A stretch of DNA of 64,000 nt from Phocoena phocoena. Taxonomy: Eukaryota > Chordata > Mammalia > Artiodactyla > Phocoenidae. Shown piece by piece: positions 1 to 13,054 of the stretch. Position 1 is the first letter of the stretch, and each line of letters begins with the position of its first letter. Location of the stretch: NCBI RefSeq assembly GCF_963924675.1, contig NC_089235.1, positions 61,624,220 through 61,688,219 of the forward strand, given 5' to 3'. The position numbers and the translations under genes were made by a program. The notes under the pieces were generated by a model. The model had not been told where the DNA came from. It saw only the letters and a program-made list of their open reading frames with translations, and did not search any database.

Positions 1-1340
1 AGGCCTTTTCGGGGCTCTGTGGACAAGACAGCTCTCTCTTGCAAATGTGAATCCTCTCCCTCTGCTAGAACTTCTGCCACGCCCCATCCCAGGGGAAATC
101 CCAGGCTCACAGAAGTATCCAATCCCTTCCTCTCGTCTCTTCATTTCCTCTGGCTTCTTAGCCCCAAAACGCTTCCAGGATCCTTATCTAGATAGAACAG
201 CATCACTTCTGAAAGCCATTTCCGTTTAATTTTCACTTTCTTTGGCCAAATATCTCGATAGGTTTAAATCATAGGCCTCCATTACCTTTTACTTGATATC
301 AACCTCCTTCCTCCCCAACCCAACCTGCAAAAAATAAAAGGCCCAGAATATTCCGGTGAAACTGGTGACCTCAGAGAAACAAGAGACCACATTAGAGCCA
401 AACTATAGCTCCTTCTTGGCCCTCATTCTGCCGTGCCACTTAGAGTTATTGGATCACGTGCTTTAAGAGAGCAGACGTGGAGGCCACCTTGGTCCCCTCT
501 CTCTACCTAGAACATCCACACCAGAGGAGGTGCACAGATATAAGCAAAGTAGACACTTTTGAAGCACTTGGTCCCGGATTTCTTAATATCCCTCTGATTT
601 TCTGATCCCTTGAAATTGTTCAGTCTCCCATGGCTCCTCTTCAGAAATTTCTCTCTGTAAATTAAACGTGAGAATTCACCAGAAGCAGTTCTAAGCTCTG
701 GGTGATGTCCTTTCTGGGGGACCCCTTTGTTTTAGCCTCTGCCAGTGTTTCTGAATATGCCCAAACTCCTTAATTTTGACTTTCTGTCGAATCCATTTGT
801 CTTTGCAATTTCTTTATGTCCCGTTGCTGTCTAAAACTGAACACCTGAAAGCTGCATCTGACAAAGATGCTGGGCTATCTATAGTTGACTAAGCTAATGA
901 AACCATGATCTTGGAATTCACTTCTCGCACTAACCAGTAACTTTTGCTTCAATGATTTAATTTCGATTTGCCTTGTTGTACCACATTCACAATCTCTCAA
1001 GTGTCAGGCATTTGTTGGGGAGATAATTCAAAAGATACAGATATTGCCAGCCTCCAAACAACAGGCAAAGTAGTTTATAGCACTGGCTTTATAGGTGGAG
1101 GTATTGCAACTTCACATGCATGGTGTGGTTTTCTTGAGATAGGTATGTTGTACTGCTAGACACCTAAGTTGTCTACCTCTGGGTTTTTGCACTCAGCTAT
1201 ACTTACCAATGTGTGCTTGCTATGAAGAGTTTAATACTAAGTTAGTTTTGCAAAGTGAAACCTTTTAGTTTAAGATGGAAAACGTTGCCTTCCAAAGTTA
1301 TCGTTTTCAAAATCTACTGTTTTGATTCAGTGTTTCCTGA
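1..1340. other. MAL2 intron 1, no recognisable element
   Basis: Moderately AT-rich unique-looking sequence with no exon, long open frame, CpG island or young repeat. Because MAL2 exon 2 begins at 11926 and no GC-rich first exon is visible upstream, this stretch should be intronic. Short open frames here (60-65 codons) lack any recognisable domain. Confidence 0.6.
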
Positions 1341-1344
1341 ATTA

Positions 1345-1510
1345 ATGTTTTGTAAATCATTCATCAGGTGTTTATTGAATACCTGTTGTGCGGCAGACAC
1401 TATTCTGGGAACAAAGATATTTAAACTCTGCCTCACTTGAAAGAGCTTATAACCTAGTTGAGAGGATATGCCCCCAAAATAACTACCATTCAGGGAATAA
1501 AGACACAACA
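1345..1510 (-). repeat. L2 LINE 3' fragment
   Basis: The + strand shows the reverse complement of an L2 3' end: a 'gtgtttattgaatacctgtt' start, then the degenerate 'cagacactattctgggaac' block and 'agagcttataacctagttga'. It is old and heavily diverged. The boundaries are approximate. Confidence 0.5.
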
Positions 1511-2001
1511 ATGGAAAGTGAACTATAGCTAAAGCACTTTCCAGGCAGGTGTATTATGAGAAAATGACATGGGAACATCTGTACTATTGGGCTAAACAAG
1601 CTATTTCTGGTCCTTTGTCCTCAGTGAGTATTATGCACAAGAAGATTGGAAGTAACAGTATTAAACATGGAAAAGAATAAAGGTCATTATTGAATTCAGT
1701 GTGTTTCACAGTTTCAGTATTTAGGAAACTGTTTACATTCCCCATGATATTCCTGAACATTTCTCTTTATGGGAGATGGTCTAGGACTCTTATTCACAGC
1801 CTTCTAACCGCAGTGTTTTGGATGCGATAATAATTTTCATTTTTTCAACAAATAATTAATAACCTGCTATGCATCAGGCCTTATGCCCTGGAAATAGGAT
1901 AATTAACATAACTCCTGCCCTTAAAAGAAAGTCCTATACAGTAAAGTATAAATCCAAGAAAGAATTACAGAGCTGCATTTGAAGTGATAAAATTGGTTTA
2001 T

Positions 2002-2218
2002 GGGCTTCCCTGGTGGCGCAGTGGTTGAGAGTCCGCCTGCCGATGCAGGGGACGTGGGTTCGTGCCCCGGTCCGGGAGGATCCCACGTGCTGCGGAGCGG
2101 CTGGGCCCGTGAGCCATGGCCGCTGAGCCTGCGCGTCCGGAGCCTGTGCTCCGCAATGGGAGAGGCCACAACAGTGAGAGGCCCGCGTATCGCAAAAAAA
2201 AAAAAAAAAAAAAAAAAA
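2002..2218 (+). mobile_element. CHR-type SINE, young
   Basis: A full-length tRNA-derived SINE starting 'gggcttccctggtggcgcag', with a B-box-like 'gggttcgtgcccc' and an A tail of about 25. A 12-bp perfect TSD (aattggtttatg) lies at 1991-2002 and 2217-2228. The uninterrupted tail and intact TSD indicate a recent insertion. CHR SINEs are known from whales, hippos and ruminants, and this subtype with many near-identical copies is typical of toothed whales. Confidence 0.93.
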
Positions 2219-2797
2219 TTGGTTTATGAAAAGTACTATTGAAAAACAGGGTGGAGTACATCTGGCCACTGGGAAGGCCAGGACAGGCAGCTTTAATGGG
2301 ATGGTGACATTTGAATTTAGCCTGAAATGATGAGTAGAGGTTCAGTAGACAAAAGTGGGCAAGACAATTCCAGGTAGAAACAAGGGCATGTGCAAACCCC
2401 AGGGACAAGAAAGACCATGGCATGAAGTTCTGGCAATGGTTGGTGTTTTTCTGTGTGTGTTTTTCTACATGACTTATGGGGAGGTGGCAGGAGGAGGAAA
2501 AAGAGCAGGTAGGGTTCAAGGTGTGGTTTGCTGAGGAATGATAGGCCAAGGCATAGCATTTGTTTTTGTCTGTGATGGGGAGCTGCTGAAGGACAGGGAT
2601 AACTTGATCAGACTTGCAGAAATCTTTGAGTAATGAAGTTTGGTTATAAAGCAGAGAGATTGAAGGCAGGAAGGTCAGCTAAAGGGCTTATTGCAGTGGT
2701 TTGGATGAGGGGTGATGAGAACTAGAAGTGGGACAAAGAAAAGAAGCCGAGAAGAGGCACAGATTTGATATTTACAAGGCCAGCCACATATGTAAAG

Positions 2798-3014
2798 TTT
2801 TTTTTTTTTTTTTTTTTTTTTGTGGTATGCGGGCTTCTCACTGTTGTGGCCTCTCCCGTTGCGGAGCACAGATTCCGGACGCGCAGGCTCAGCGGCCATG
2901 GCTCACGGGCCCAGCCGCTCCGCGGCATGTGGGATCTTCCCGGACCGGGGCACGAACCCGTGTCCCCTGCATCGGCAGGTGGACTCTCAACCACTGCGCC
3001 ACCGGGGAAGCCCC
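2798..3014 (-). mobile_element. CHR-type SINE, young
   Basis: A reverse-orientation copy with an oligo-T of about 24 at the left and 'ggggaagcccc' at the right. A TSD (atgtaaagtttt) is present at 2790-2801 and 3015-3026. It lies opposite to the copy at 2002-2218, about 580 bp away, so the two can pair in a MAL2 pre-mRNA. Confidence 0.93.
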
Positions 3015-3059
3015 ATGTAAAGTTTTGACATGGCCTGAAATGATCGTAGACCAAACTTA

Positions 3060-3870
3060 AGTATAAGATGTAACACAGAGGACTTATGCCAGAAAAATGA
3101 AATGTTAATGAAAGGATGGTGGGGAAGGAGGGGCTGTGCAGCCGGCATGTGCAGTCATGCAGATAATTCTATGGAAGGGACTTCAGGTTATTGTCAACCT
3201 GCAGCTTTGACTGTAGGTGGACTAACACATAAATGTTCAGCTATATAGACTTCTCTCTTCTCACCCAGAAAATAGATTTCGGTTGCAAAGGGACATTGTG
3301 TGTCTGCAGTGGTGAAGGAGGGGCTACCTGTGGGTGTGTTTTCCCTGCTTCAAAGGGGTTTTAATTCTACAGGTAAAATTTTTACTTTGCGTCTGGGTTA
3401 AAAATCTCCATCCATGTGAAAAAAAGTCTTTAAAACTTCATAAGAAAAAAAAGTGCCCCTGCCAGAGATTATTTTCAGCAATCGTTTTCCCTGGCTGGCA
3501 GTTCTGTAAGAATTAGAAAGAACTGAAACATGGAAAACTTCAAACCAAGTTGCTGAAAACCTTGACCTTGAGCTCCAAAGGAAAAGGTTAAGGAGAGGAG
3601 ATTTGTCTTGTGGTGCCTGATAGAAATGTTGTACCGGGTGGTAGGAGCCATGGGTGTGGCATATCTGCATAGATATAGCTGAATAGGAAAGACTGTGTAA
3701 TGACATGGGACAGGAACCAGGCAGGTGTAGCCAATACCACGCACGTTCAGTACTTAACAAATGCTGTGTGATTGTTCTGTAGGACAAACTGAACAGTGTG
3801 AAAATATTCTAGAGAAACTGACTGGAGCGGGGAAGAGCAGCTTTGGAGTACGCCCTCTTATGTCTTTCCC
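3060..3870. other. Intron 1, no recognisable element
   Basis: No confident repeat or exon. Overlapping minus-strand open frames of 129 and 89 codons (3398-3787, 3475-3744) have no recognisable domain and are probably chance. Confidence 0.5.
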
Positions 3871-3873
3871 AAC

Positions 3874-4090
3874 TTTTTTTTTTTTTTTTTTTTTTTTTGC
3901 GGTACGCGGGCCCCTCACTGTTGTGGCCTCTCCCGTTGTGGAGCACAGGCTCCGGACGCGCAGGCTCAGCGGCCATGGCTCACGGGCCCAGCCGTCCCGC
4001 GGCACGTGGGATCCTCCCGGACCGGGGCACGAACCTGCGTCCCCTGCATCGGCAGGCGGACTCTCAACCACTGCGCCACCAGGGAAGCCC
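3874..4090 (-). mobile_element. CHR-type SINE, young
   Basis: A reverse copy with about 25 T at its left end, ending 'agggaagccc'. The flanks repeat 'caactttt' (from 3870 and from 4092). It sits directly beside the 3' end of an L1 whose far flank also reads 'cccaactttt' (4925-4934), so the SINE and L1 appear to have used the same target. Confidence 0.92.
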
Positions 4091-4095
4091 TCAAC

Positions 4096-4924
4096 TTTTT
4101 TTTTTCTTCTAGCATTTTATTTTATTTTTTAACTTTTTATTGAAATATAGTTGATTTGCAATGTTGTGTTAGTTTCACATGTACAGCACAGTTCATTCAT
4201 TTACAGCAGATTCAATTATCAATATATATGTATATATATGCTTTTTTTTACACTCTCTTCCATTATACGTTATTACATGATACTGAGTATAGTTCCCTCT
4301 GCTATACAGTAGGTCCTTGCTGGTTCTCTATTTTATATATAGTAGTGTATATATTTTAATCCCAAACTCCTAATTTATCCCTCTGCCCTTTCCCCTTTGG
4401 TAACCATAAGTTTATATTCTATTTCTGTGAGTCTATTTCTGTTTTGTAAATAAGTTCATTTGTATCATTTTTAGATTAGACATATAAGCTGTATCATATA
4501 ATATTTGTCTTAGTCTGGCTTAACCTCACTTAGTATGATAATCTCTGGGTCCATCCATGTTGCTGCAGATGGCATTATTTCATTCTTTTTTATGGCTGAG
4601 TAATATTCCATGTGTGTATATACTACATCTTCTTTATCCATTCATCTGTCAGTGGACACAGGTGGCTTCCATGTCTTAGCTATTGTAAATAGTGCTGGTA
4701 TGAACATTGGGGTGCATATATCTTTTCGAATTATGCATTATGTATTATGTATCTTTTCTCTGGATATATGCCCAGGAGTGGGATTGCTGGATTATATTGT
4801 AGCTCTATTTAGTTTTTTAAAGAACCTCCATGTTGTTCTCCATAGTGGTTATACCAGTTTACATTACCACCAACAGTGTAGAAGGGTTCCTTTTTCTCCA
4901 CACCCTCTCCAGCATTTATTATTG
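4096..4924 (-). mobile_element. L1 3'-truncated copy
   Basis: The + strand is the reverse complement of an L1 3' UTR and the end of ORF2, as seen from 'attgaaatatagttgatttg' (4138) through the 'ggctgagtaatattccatg' block (4594) to 'ggattgctggattatat' (4781). It is about 830 bp, truncated at the 5' end as usual, with frames broken. The flanking 'cccaactttt' at 3868 and 4925 is the probable TSD, later split by the SINE. Confidence 0.9.
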
Positions 4925-4934
4925 CCCAACTTTT

Positions 4935-6020
4935 AAAATGTCATGACTCCTCTCCAGGAGTTTAAAGTTTGACCTGAATTTCCTCTGTCATATTTTATAT
5001 GAAGAGGGCCATGCCCTTTCGTAGTCGCCATAGATGACATCCCTAACTTTCGTATAATAGCTTTCCGAAGAAGGAAGGTAAAAAGAAAGAAAAGAGGCAA
5101 TGACTTGTACAGTCCTTGTTGATACTGAAGCATAGGCATGCGTGAACGTTTTTAACCTAGGTGATAGCTAGTTACCTATAAACATGAAAAGACGATTTTA
5201 AAAATCAAGGGCAATTATAAATAAGAATAAAAGAGGGCCAGAGCATACTTCTCCCCTATAATATGGGCTTTCCATTTTAAGATTACTATCAGCTTGGTAG
5301 CCATGGAAGCACCGAGAGATGGCATCCAGCCAGAGAAGTCTTTCTGGAAGACATAGTACTGGAGTTTAGTTATCCAGCGGAAATTCTGATGGCGGCATGC
5401 TGAGCAGAAGCGTGGACCAGCGTAATAGACGCTTTGTGTGCAGGGGATGAGGGACAGAGGCTGCAGTGCAGAGACAGGGTGGCAGGGAAAGGAGCATTGC
5501 AGGGGAGAGGGTGAGCTTGGAGAGGCAGGCAGGAGTATTCACCAGTGCTGTAGCCACTGGACTGCAGTCACATCATGAGTGACTTTACACTTTTATGGGC
5601 TGCCTTGTAAACACAGCTATCAGGTATTGTATCTGTTGACTGAAGGATGTTCCCACTTAAAAACATTCTTTGGAATACAAGTTGTGTGTAAAATGGAGTT
5701 ATAGGTAATCTATTCACTAGAAGATAAATGGTCTGAGCGTGTTTAACATCCTTTAATCCTATTGTCTCATTTGTAGCACCCATTGAAATCGGAGGGATTA
5801 TCAAGAAGATAAGGTATTCTGAACTTTTGGAGGGCCACAAACCACTTTGCGATTCTGATGAACAGTGTAGACTGTGCCCTCAGAAAAATGTATATGCACT
5901 TATCTACCCAATTTGATATGATTTTGGAGAATCAACCCTGCCCCTGCCCCAAACCAATCCATGGCAAAAGTATAGAAACCCTGCTCTAGAATAAACACGA
6001 AACTTTGATGGGGGCGACCT
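4935..6020. other. Intron 1, no recognisable element
   Basis: Unique-looking sequence. Only short open frames without domains are visible (for example 90 codons minus at 5568-5840). I see no exon or young repeat. Confidence 0.5.
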
Positions 6021-6025
6021 AACGT

Positions 6026-6265
6026 AATGTTAAGAGCATAAGCTCTGGTAGCCAGTTGCCGGGTTCAAATCCCAGGTCTAACATCTATTGACTGCATAAC
6101 TTAGAACAATTTATTAATGGCTCTCTACCTTGATTAACTTCTCTATAAAATGGTAATAATAATAGTACTTAGCTCTCAGTGTTTAATCTCTCAGTGTTAA
6201 TCTCAGAGGATTAAATTGGTACAAATAAAACCCTTAGAATAGTGCTTGAACACAAGACCTAGATA
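6026..6265 (+). repeat. MIR SINE
   Basis: An old tRNA-derived SINE: 'taagagcataagctctggta', the B-box-like 'gggttcaaatccc' at 6061, then 'taacttctctataaaatgg' and 'ggattaaattggtacaaat'. Its order matches the forward MIR consensus. TSDs are not recognisable, as expected for its age. Confidence 0.8.
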
Positions 6266-6269
6266 AATG

Positions 6270-8180
6270 CTAGCTCGTATTTCTGTTACCCTCACCAGCT
6301 TCGACCTCTTACTCAGATTAACTCCATAAGCCAGGTTGGAAGACATGTTTTCCTCTAGTCTTTCTGATTTGTTCGTCCTCACTGATTTAAAGTGATGAAA
6401 AGCCCAGTATGTAAGCAGTAGGAGAACTGGAAAGAGAGGGTCATATGTTATACACAGAAAGTTCTAAGTATTGAAATGTTTCTCCTTAGGGCGGTCTAAC
6501 CAGTCCTTTATACCTTCAGCTTCACTTACCTTTCCCTGGTTTCATTCCAAACACTGACTGAAAATAGGTCAGAGTAGGAATTGGCCTGTTTACTTAGTGA
6601 ATAATAAGAGTATACTAAGATGAAGGTGTCCAAGTGGTTTGAAAATTATTAGCCAAGATGTCGGAGGGCATGTTTTAAAAGCACGCTATTAGGAAATAAG
6701 CAACATTTGAAAAGAAAAAGGGTGTTTGCAAAAGGAATCCTTTGGGGACATAGGAAGACCGTCCAAATAGGACTCAATCTGGGAAGTCTGTAATCCACAC
6801 AGCCAGAATCGCTGCTTGCTAAAGACCATGGTTTCCCGCAGGGTTACATATTCTTGCCAGTCCACAGTTCCTAGTGAAAACATGTTTTAGCTCCAGCTCT
6901 GAGGGTTCAGTTCGGTGTGACATGTGGATGAATAATACTTCCATGGCTTTCTTATGGGAAGGCTTCAGCCAAGGTACACCCTTCTGCCCTGCAGGAGCTA
7001 AACTGAAGGGATGAGCATATACTACAGTCAGCCACAAAGGAGAGCCGCGGGTCTTGGAATGGGTAGCAACTTAATCACGGCAACTCGGGATATATTTGAG
7101 CACTTGAGGTGTGTGCCAGGTTCACCTAAATTTGAGCTCAGGAGGTGAGGGGTCGCAGGGGAAGACCGATATCTACGTGAAGACGTGTTTGCCTGTGCAT
7201 TACCTGGAAGTCGGGTTGTCTTTTTGTCAGAGCTTGAGATTCAGAGTCATGAGCCCTGACTTGGTTCCTTACAGAACTTTCAAAAGGTGGTGCATTTGGA
7301 AGTTTTGTGTATAATTATCAGACTTTTTAGGACACCAGAGAGTGGTGGAAGGCCGTGATAGACAAGGGGTCAGAATGTGGATTCAGTTCACCGTGGGTGA
7401 ACAGGAATTCCAGCCTTCTTCAGGGTGTGTGCACTCTGCGGTTGCTACGAAACGATATCAACTATTCTCCCTCAGATTTTAACCATTTCTGTGCTCTGCA
7501 TTTCACTTCTAAAAACAGGCTACCTCCAGAGCCACCTCTACTGAACAGCGATGCTGATAATTAACATGAGTGGTAAATACTCTGAGCTTTGTAATGTGCA
7601 GAATTAGGTGAAGGGAATATACTAAGCATTGGTAATGTTATTAAAAGCTCAGTTTTTAAAGTTGGAGCTAGATTGGGAAGCTCAGGAGAAAAGGTAGCTT
7701 TTGGCTAAAAGAAAAGGTAGCTTATCATGAAGTAAGGAGAAATAACTGTGTCAAGGCCCTAGGGACCCATTCACCAATGTGACAGTCTTGCAACGAGGAA
7801 GGTGGATCTCTAGTGTGGGACTATTTCTCTCCTCTGGGCCATCCTCTATGTTCCAAAGCTCCTGTGGTAAGGATGACTTAAATCTGTATTTCACAGAATC
7901 TCTGATCTAGGGATGTAGTGTGTGTGTGTGTATATTTGGGACGGGGGAGGCATTCATACACCTTCCTGCCTCCCCTGCCCCCTTTCCAGCCACACACACA
8001 CCACAAATGGGGAGGCAAGTCTGTTCTCTTTTCATATACACACTTAGTTCCCTTTCCAAGCCTTTGAGGTTTGGGAGGGGCTGTAGTTTTGAGTCCGACA
8101 AGAAGAGTTCATCTCTACTGTCTCACATTAGCATCCGCTGTCACAGCCCTCGTCTGCCTTGAAAGCCCACTTCAAAAAAA
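6270..8180. other. Intron 1, no recognisable element
   Basis: No convincing repeat apart from a short TG run at 7919-7932. Open frames of 60-80 codons on both strands lack recognisable domains. I see nothing exon-like with splice sites and conserved coding bias. Confidence 0.45.
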
Positions 8181-8186
8181 AAAAAA

Positions 8187-8556
8187 ACAGGTCATGAAGA
8201 ACCTAGGGGTAAGACGGGAATAAAGACACAGACCTACTAGAGAATGGACTTGAGGACATGGGGAGGGGGAAGGGTAAGCTGTGACGAAGTGAGAGAGTGG
8301 CATGGACATATATACACTACCAAACGTAAAATAGATAGCTAGTGGGAAGTAGCCGCATAGCATAGGGAGATAAGCTCGGTGCTTTGTGACCACCTAGAGG
8401 GGTGGGATAGGGAGGGTGGGAGGGAGGGAGACGCAAGAGGGAAGAGATATGGGAACATATGTATATGTATAACTGATTCACTTTGTTATAAAGCAGAAAC
8501 TAACACACCATTGTAAAGCAATTATACTCCAATAAAGATGTTTAAAAAAAAAAAAC
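8187..8556 (+). mobile_element. L1 3' end fragment
   Basis: Sense L1 3' UTR about 370 bp long. It has the block 'aaatagatagctagtgggaa' (8329), a G-rich 'gggtgggagggagggagac' and the terminal 'attatactccaataaagatg' followed by an A tail. It is the same subfamily as the copy at 31676-31911. No clear TSD was found. Confidence 0.88.
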
Positions 8557-8559
8557 CTG

Positions 8560-9560
8560 CCTCCCCTGCCTACTGTCTAGATTCCTCCCATTCTGTTTCT
8601 TCTTCCCTCTGGCACTCTCTCGGAGCACAGAGTGTTGAGCCCTTTTTATAGCACTGGCCACAATCTGCTCCTGAATCAGATTTGATGGTGTCTATTTCTC
8701 CCTTATTAGAGCTCCTGGAGATTGAACCTTGCCTTCTTTTTTTTTTCTCAGTGTCCTTCTACAGTGCCTGGCAGCAGATTTGAGGCTGACCAGTTTGAGG
8801 TCCAGTCCAGGTTTATTACATGTTATGTTTAATTCCAAGGGATCGGATAGCCTCTTCTTCGGAGGTGTGAAATTATCATAATCTCGATATCATATAATTA
8901 TGCTTATCTATCTGAGTCTGCCTGTCCCTAATAAACAGTGGCCAATTGTTCTTTGTTATTCTTTATACCGGCACCTAGAGTTTCAATAAATGATTCTTGA
9001 ATTAATAGATATGTAATAATGATATATATTTCTTAAACAGTATTTAATGTAGCTTATTTGTGATGGGAGAGTAAGAAAAGTCTACCAAGAAGAGGCTGAG
9101 AAAAAAAGAAAAAATGGAAGATCTTATCACCTTCAAATATTTATTAAACAGTATGAAAGATTATAGAATCTTTTACCAGGGACACTGTTTCTTTCATAGC
9201 TACTAATAAGGTTGTGGTTACATTTTTTTAATATGCATTATTACCCATGACCTAGATTTACTTCCTAAAACTTTCTGGGTTGACTGTTCATATTTGATTT
9301 GGAATAAGGACTTGAGATATACCACCACTATTATCAATTTATTAGATTGGGGCTTCTGTTATCATTGCTCAAGTGATAATTTATTAGACTTTCCAAAATG
9401 TTTCTCAAAGTACTAATGAATTGTATGGGCCTTTTTTAAAGAAGCAAGTTAATACTTGTATTTTTAACTTTTAGTGACTTACACAGTTCGGATATTATCT
9501 AGCAAGAGTCACGTGATTATTGGTTTTTAATATTTGCTGCTCCAACTGTTCTCATATGGG
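8560..9560. other. Intron 1, mostly unassigned
   Basis: AT-rich sequence. A weak L2-tail-like stretch is visible near 8930-9000 ('aggcacctagagtttcaata'-like). Nothing is exon-like. Confidence 0.4.
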
Positions 9561-9564
9561 AACT

Positions 9565-10260
9565 AGGAGTTTGTTCGCTCAGCAAATAGCTGAGAGCCTT
9601 CCGTGTGCCAGGCGTACCTGCTTCTATGATATCGCCTATATTGTGTGGGGGGATGGGGGCCGGGGGGAATGGATTCCCATTTGCCTGTCGGTGTCTCCAG
9701 GCAGGTGTACCGTAGCCTAGGTTTTTGTGTTGCCAAATGTAGCACAGTGCCTGACTGAGAGTTAGGAAAGAATTATTATGTAGATTAATAAATGATATGG
9801 GATGCAAGCCGTTATAAGGCAGGATGCTGCCAGGAAGATCTGAAAGTACGGTTGAACTGAAAGCCAGGGGCATCAATTACAATGTTTCCCATCAACGTAA
9901 CAAATCCATAGTAGGGAGCTTGCCCAGAGGGCAGAGGCGGGCCTGAGCATGGGGTGGAACTCAGGAGGGACCTTTAGGCTGATGTGCTCTTCAGGATGAG
10001 CTGTGCATGGGAGTTTCTCAGATACACATGGGGAGGGAATGACGCTCTGGGCCAGCATATGTCAGGCCACTCAGATGTGAAAGAGCTTTGTCTCTGGACT
10101 GTTCATTTCTTTTTCTATAATGTGAGATGTGAGGGGTTTAGTGGCAAGAGACAAGTATGCAAAAGGCAGGTCTGCTCATAAAGATCCTGGAATGCCATGC
10201 AGGGGGTGTGTAGCCTTTATCTCTCTAGTGGTAGTATGCACGAGGCTGTTGCTGTCAGGA
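9565..10260 (-). repeat. L2 LINE, diverged
   Basis: Reverse-orientation L2 blocks: 'cagcaaatagctgagagcct' near the left end, then 'atgtcaggccactcagatg' and 'cctggaatgccatgcagggg' near 10050-10205. It is strongly diverged and the middle is uncertain. Confidence 0.4.
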
Positions 10261-10269
10261 TCGTAAAAC

Positions 10270-11135
10270 TGCCTGTCTTCACCCCTAACCATTTCTCCTC
10301 TTGTGTCTTCTCATTCCCTCCCAGCTGTCCCAGCCGTCCTAGCCAGAAATCTGAGTATTTTCCTTACCTGTTCTTTTGCCGTCATGTCCCACATCTGATC
10401 AGCCACCAGCCACCCTCATGTCTACTTCACAGTTTCTCTCTGAGCCACTCACCTCTGTCTGTCCTCAGCTCCTTGAGTCTACTTTACACTCTGTTACCGT
10501 AACGGTCTCCGCTGTGGTCCCCCAGTCCTCCACCTGTTCCCCTCCAGCCCATCGTCACACTCCAGCCAGAGAGAAACTCCTAAATACAAACCTGAGCACA
10601 CTCATTCCTGCTCAAGCTGATCTGGGGCTTCCCGTTGCCCTTGGGTGAAGTTCCTCTCCTTGACCTGACCTTCAGAACCCCCCACAGCTGCGTGTCCAGC
10701 TCACACCTCTGGCCATTCTGCACATGGTGCCCGCTGCTCCTGTCACCCTGAGCTCTGCCCTTCAGCTCTACCAGGCTGTTTCTCAGCTTCCCCAAACCAT
10801 CTTAAGACTCAACTCACCCCCCTGCCCTGGAAGAGCCTTCTCTGCCCTCTGCTGCTCTCCCTGGCCCTTTGGGTTGTTGCTTCTAGGGAGTGTTTCCTGA
10901 CTTTTCAGATCTGGATTTAGAGCCCTCATTGTGTGGACTTTGCCCAGTGTTTGCCCAGTTGTGACTTGTGTGAAGCAGCATCTTAGTGACTTGCTTAATT
11001 TTCTCTTTTCTGTAAGAGACTGTGAATTACGTGATGGTCGAGACCACTGTTGACCGTTTTATTCCTAGCACCTGGCACAATGCCCGACAGTAGGTATTTA
11101 CTGAATATTAGATCTGTGAATATCTCAAGTATCTA
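10270..11135 (+). repeat. L2 LINE 3' part
   Basis: A forward L2 of about 860 bp: pyrimidine-rich end of ORF2 and 3' UTR ('ccttctctgccctctgctgc' at 10829), then the tail block 'cctagcacctggcacaatgc' at 11065 followed by 'tatttactgaatat'. Open frames here (101 and 90 codons) are remnants of or chance frames in the LINE, not host genes. Confidence 0.75.
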
Positions 11136-11159
11136 TTCTCATGCCCAGCACATAGAAGA

Positions 11160-11900
11160 GTGTCAGTAAATGATGGAAGGTTTTATTGTTTACTGTCATG
11201 TACAATAGCTGCTATTCTATATATAGGCAATGACCTCACCTGTACAAATCGGTCACGATAAGGACTGAAACATGGCCATTAGAAGTGACAAGTTAGGAAG
11301 TCATGGCTGATCGTTGTTAATAGCCTCTCAGAAATGGTGAGAGCAGAAGCCAGTGGACAGTGGTTTGAAGAGTAACAGCAAGGAGAGAAGGTGGAGGCCT
11401 AGCAAAGATGAATTTGTAAAAATGGTGTACTGAAAAGGGAAATCCTCAGAGAGGGCAGTAGTTCGAGAGGCAGCAGGGTCAACAGAAAATACTTTCATTT
11501 ATTTATTTATTTTAATTGTTATTTTATATCAGAGCATAGTTGATTAACAATGTTGTGTTAGTTTCAGGTGTACAGCAAAGTGATTCAGTTATACATATAC
11601 ATGTATCTATTCTTTTTCAAGTTCTTTTAAAGGAAAATACTTTTAGATGGTGAAAGAATACTGAGCCTGGTCATGGGCTGAGGATGAGGGTCCAACAGGA
11701 AGGCAGGTGCAGAAATAGGCGTGGAGTCAGATCAGGTCCCAGAGTAGAAGTGCTGGCCTACACCTGAGAGAAGAAAGCTCTCCAGTAATGATAGAGACGA
11801 GTCGCTGGCGGGGTTGCAGGAACACGTGCAGGAGTCTGGGGGGGAGCAAAGGCAGTCGTGAGCCTGGCGCAAGCATGTTCAGTTCTATGGCCCAAACCCA
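11160..11900. other. End of intron 1, diverged repeat remnants
   Basis: Purine-rich sequence resembling reverse L2, split by a short L1 tail at 11488-11620. It holds the branch-point and polypyrimidine region for MAL2 exon 2 at its right end. No other exon is visible. Confidence 0.4.
11488..11620 (-). mobile_element. L1 3' end, short fragment
   Basis: About 130 bp of reverse L1 3' end, starting with an ATTT-rich run and containing 'tgttgtgttagtttcaggtg' and 'tgattcagttatacatatac'. It is a severely 5'-truncated insertion in MAL2 intron 1, about 300 bp before exon 2. Confidence 0.82.
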
Positions 11901-11925
11901 TTACCGTGTTTCGTTTTCCCTTTAG

Positions 11926-13050
<1,125 letters not shown>

Positions 13051-13054
13051 AGAG

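Larger units (their letters stand above)
1840..3060 (-). repeat. L2 LINE fragment interrupted by two SINEs
   Basis: The fragment starts with 'ttcaacaaataattaataac' (reverse of the L2 tail) and continues with the L2 blocks around 2290-2420 (gain of weight around 'gacatttgaatttagcctga', 'attccaggtagaaacaaggg') and 2600-2720. Young CHR SINEs at 2002-2218 and 2798-3014 split it. Each SINE has its own TSD, so the three L2 pieces were once continuous. Confidence 0.55.

Noticed and set aside
1998..2549. 183-codon minus-strand open frame
   Set aside because: Poly-Phe and Arg/Ser-rich peptide come from the SINE at 2002-2218. The rest is L2-derived.
10197..10648. Ser/Pro-rich open frames of 90-101 codons
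   Set aside because: They lie in a forward L2 LINE and show no host domain.
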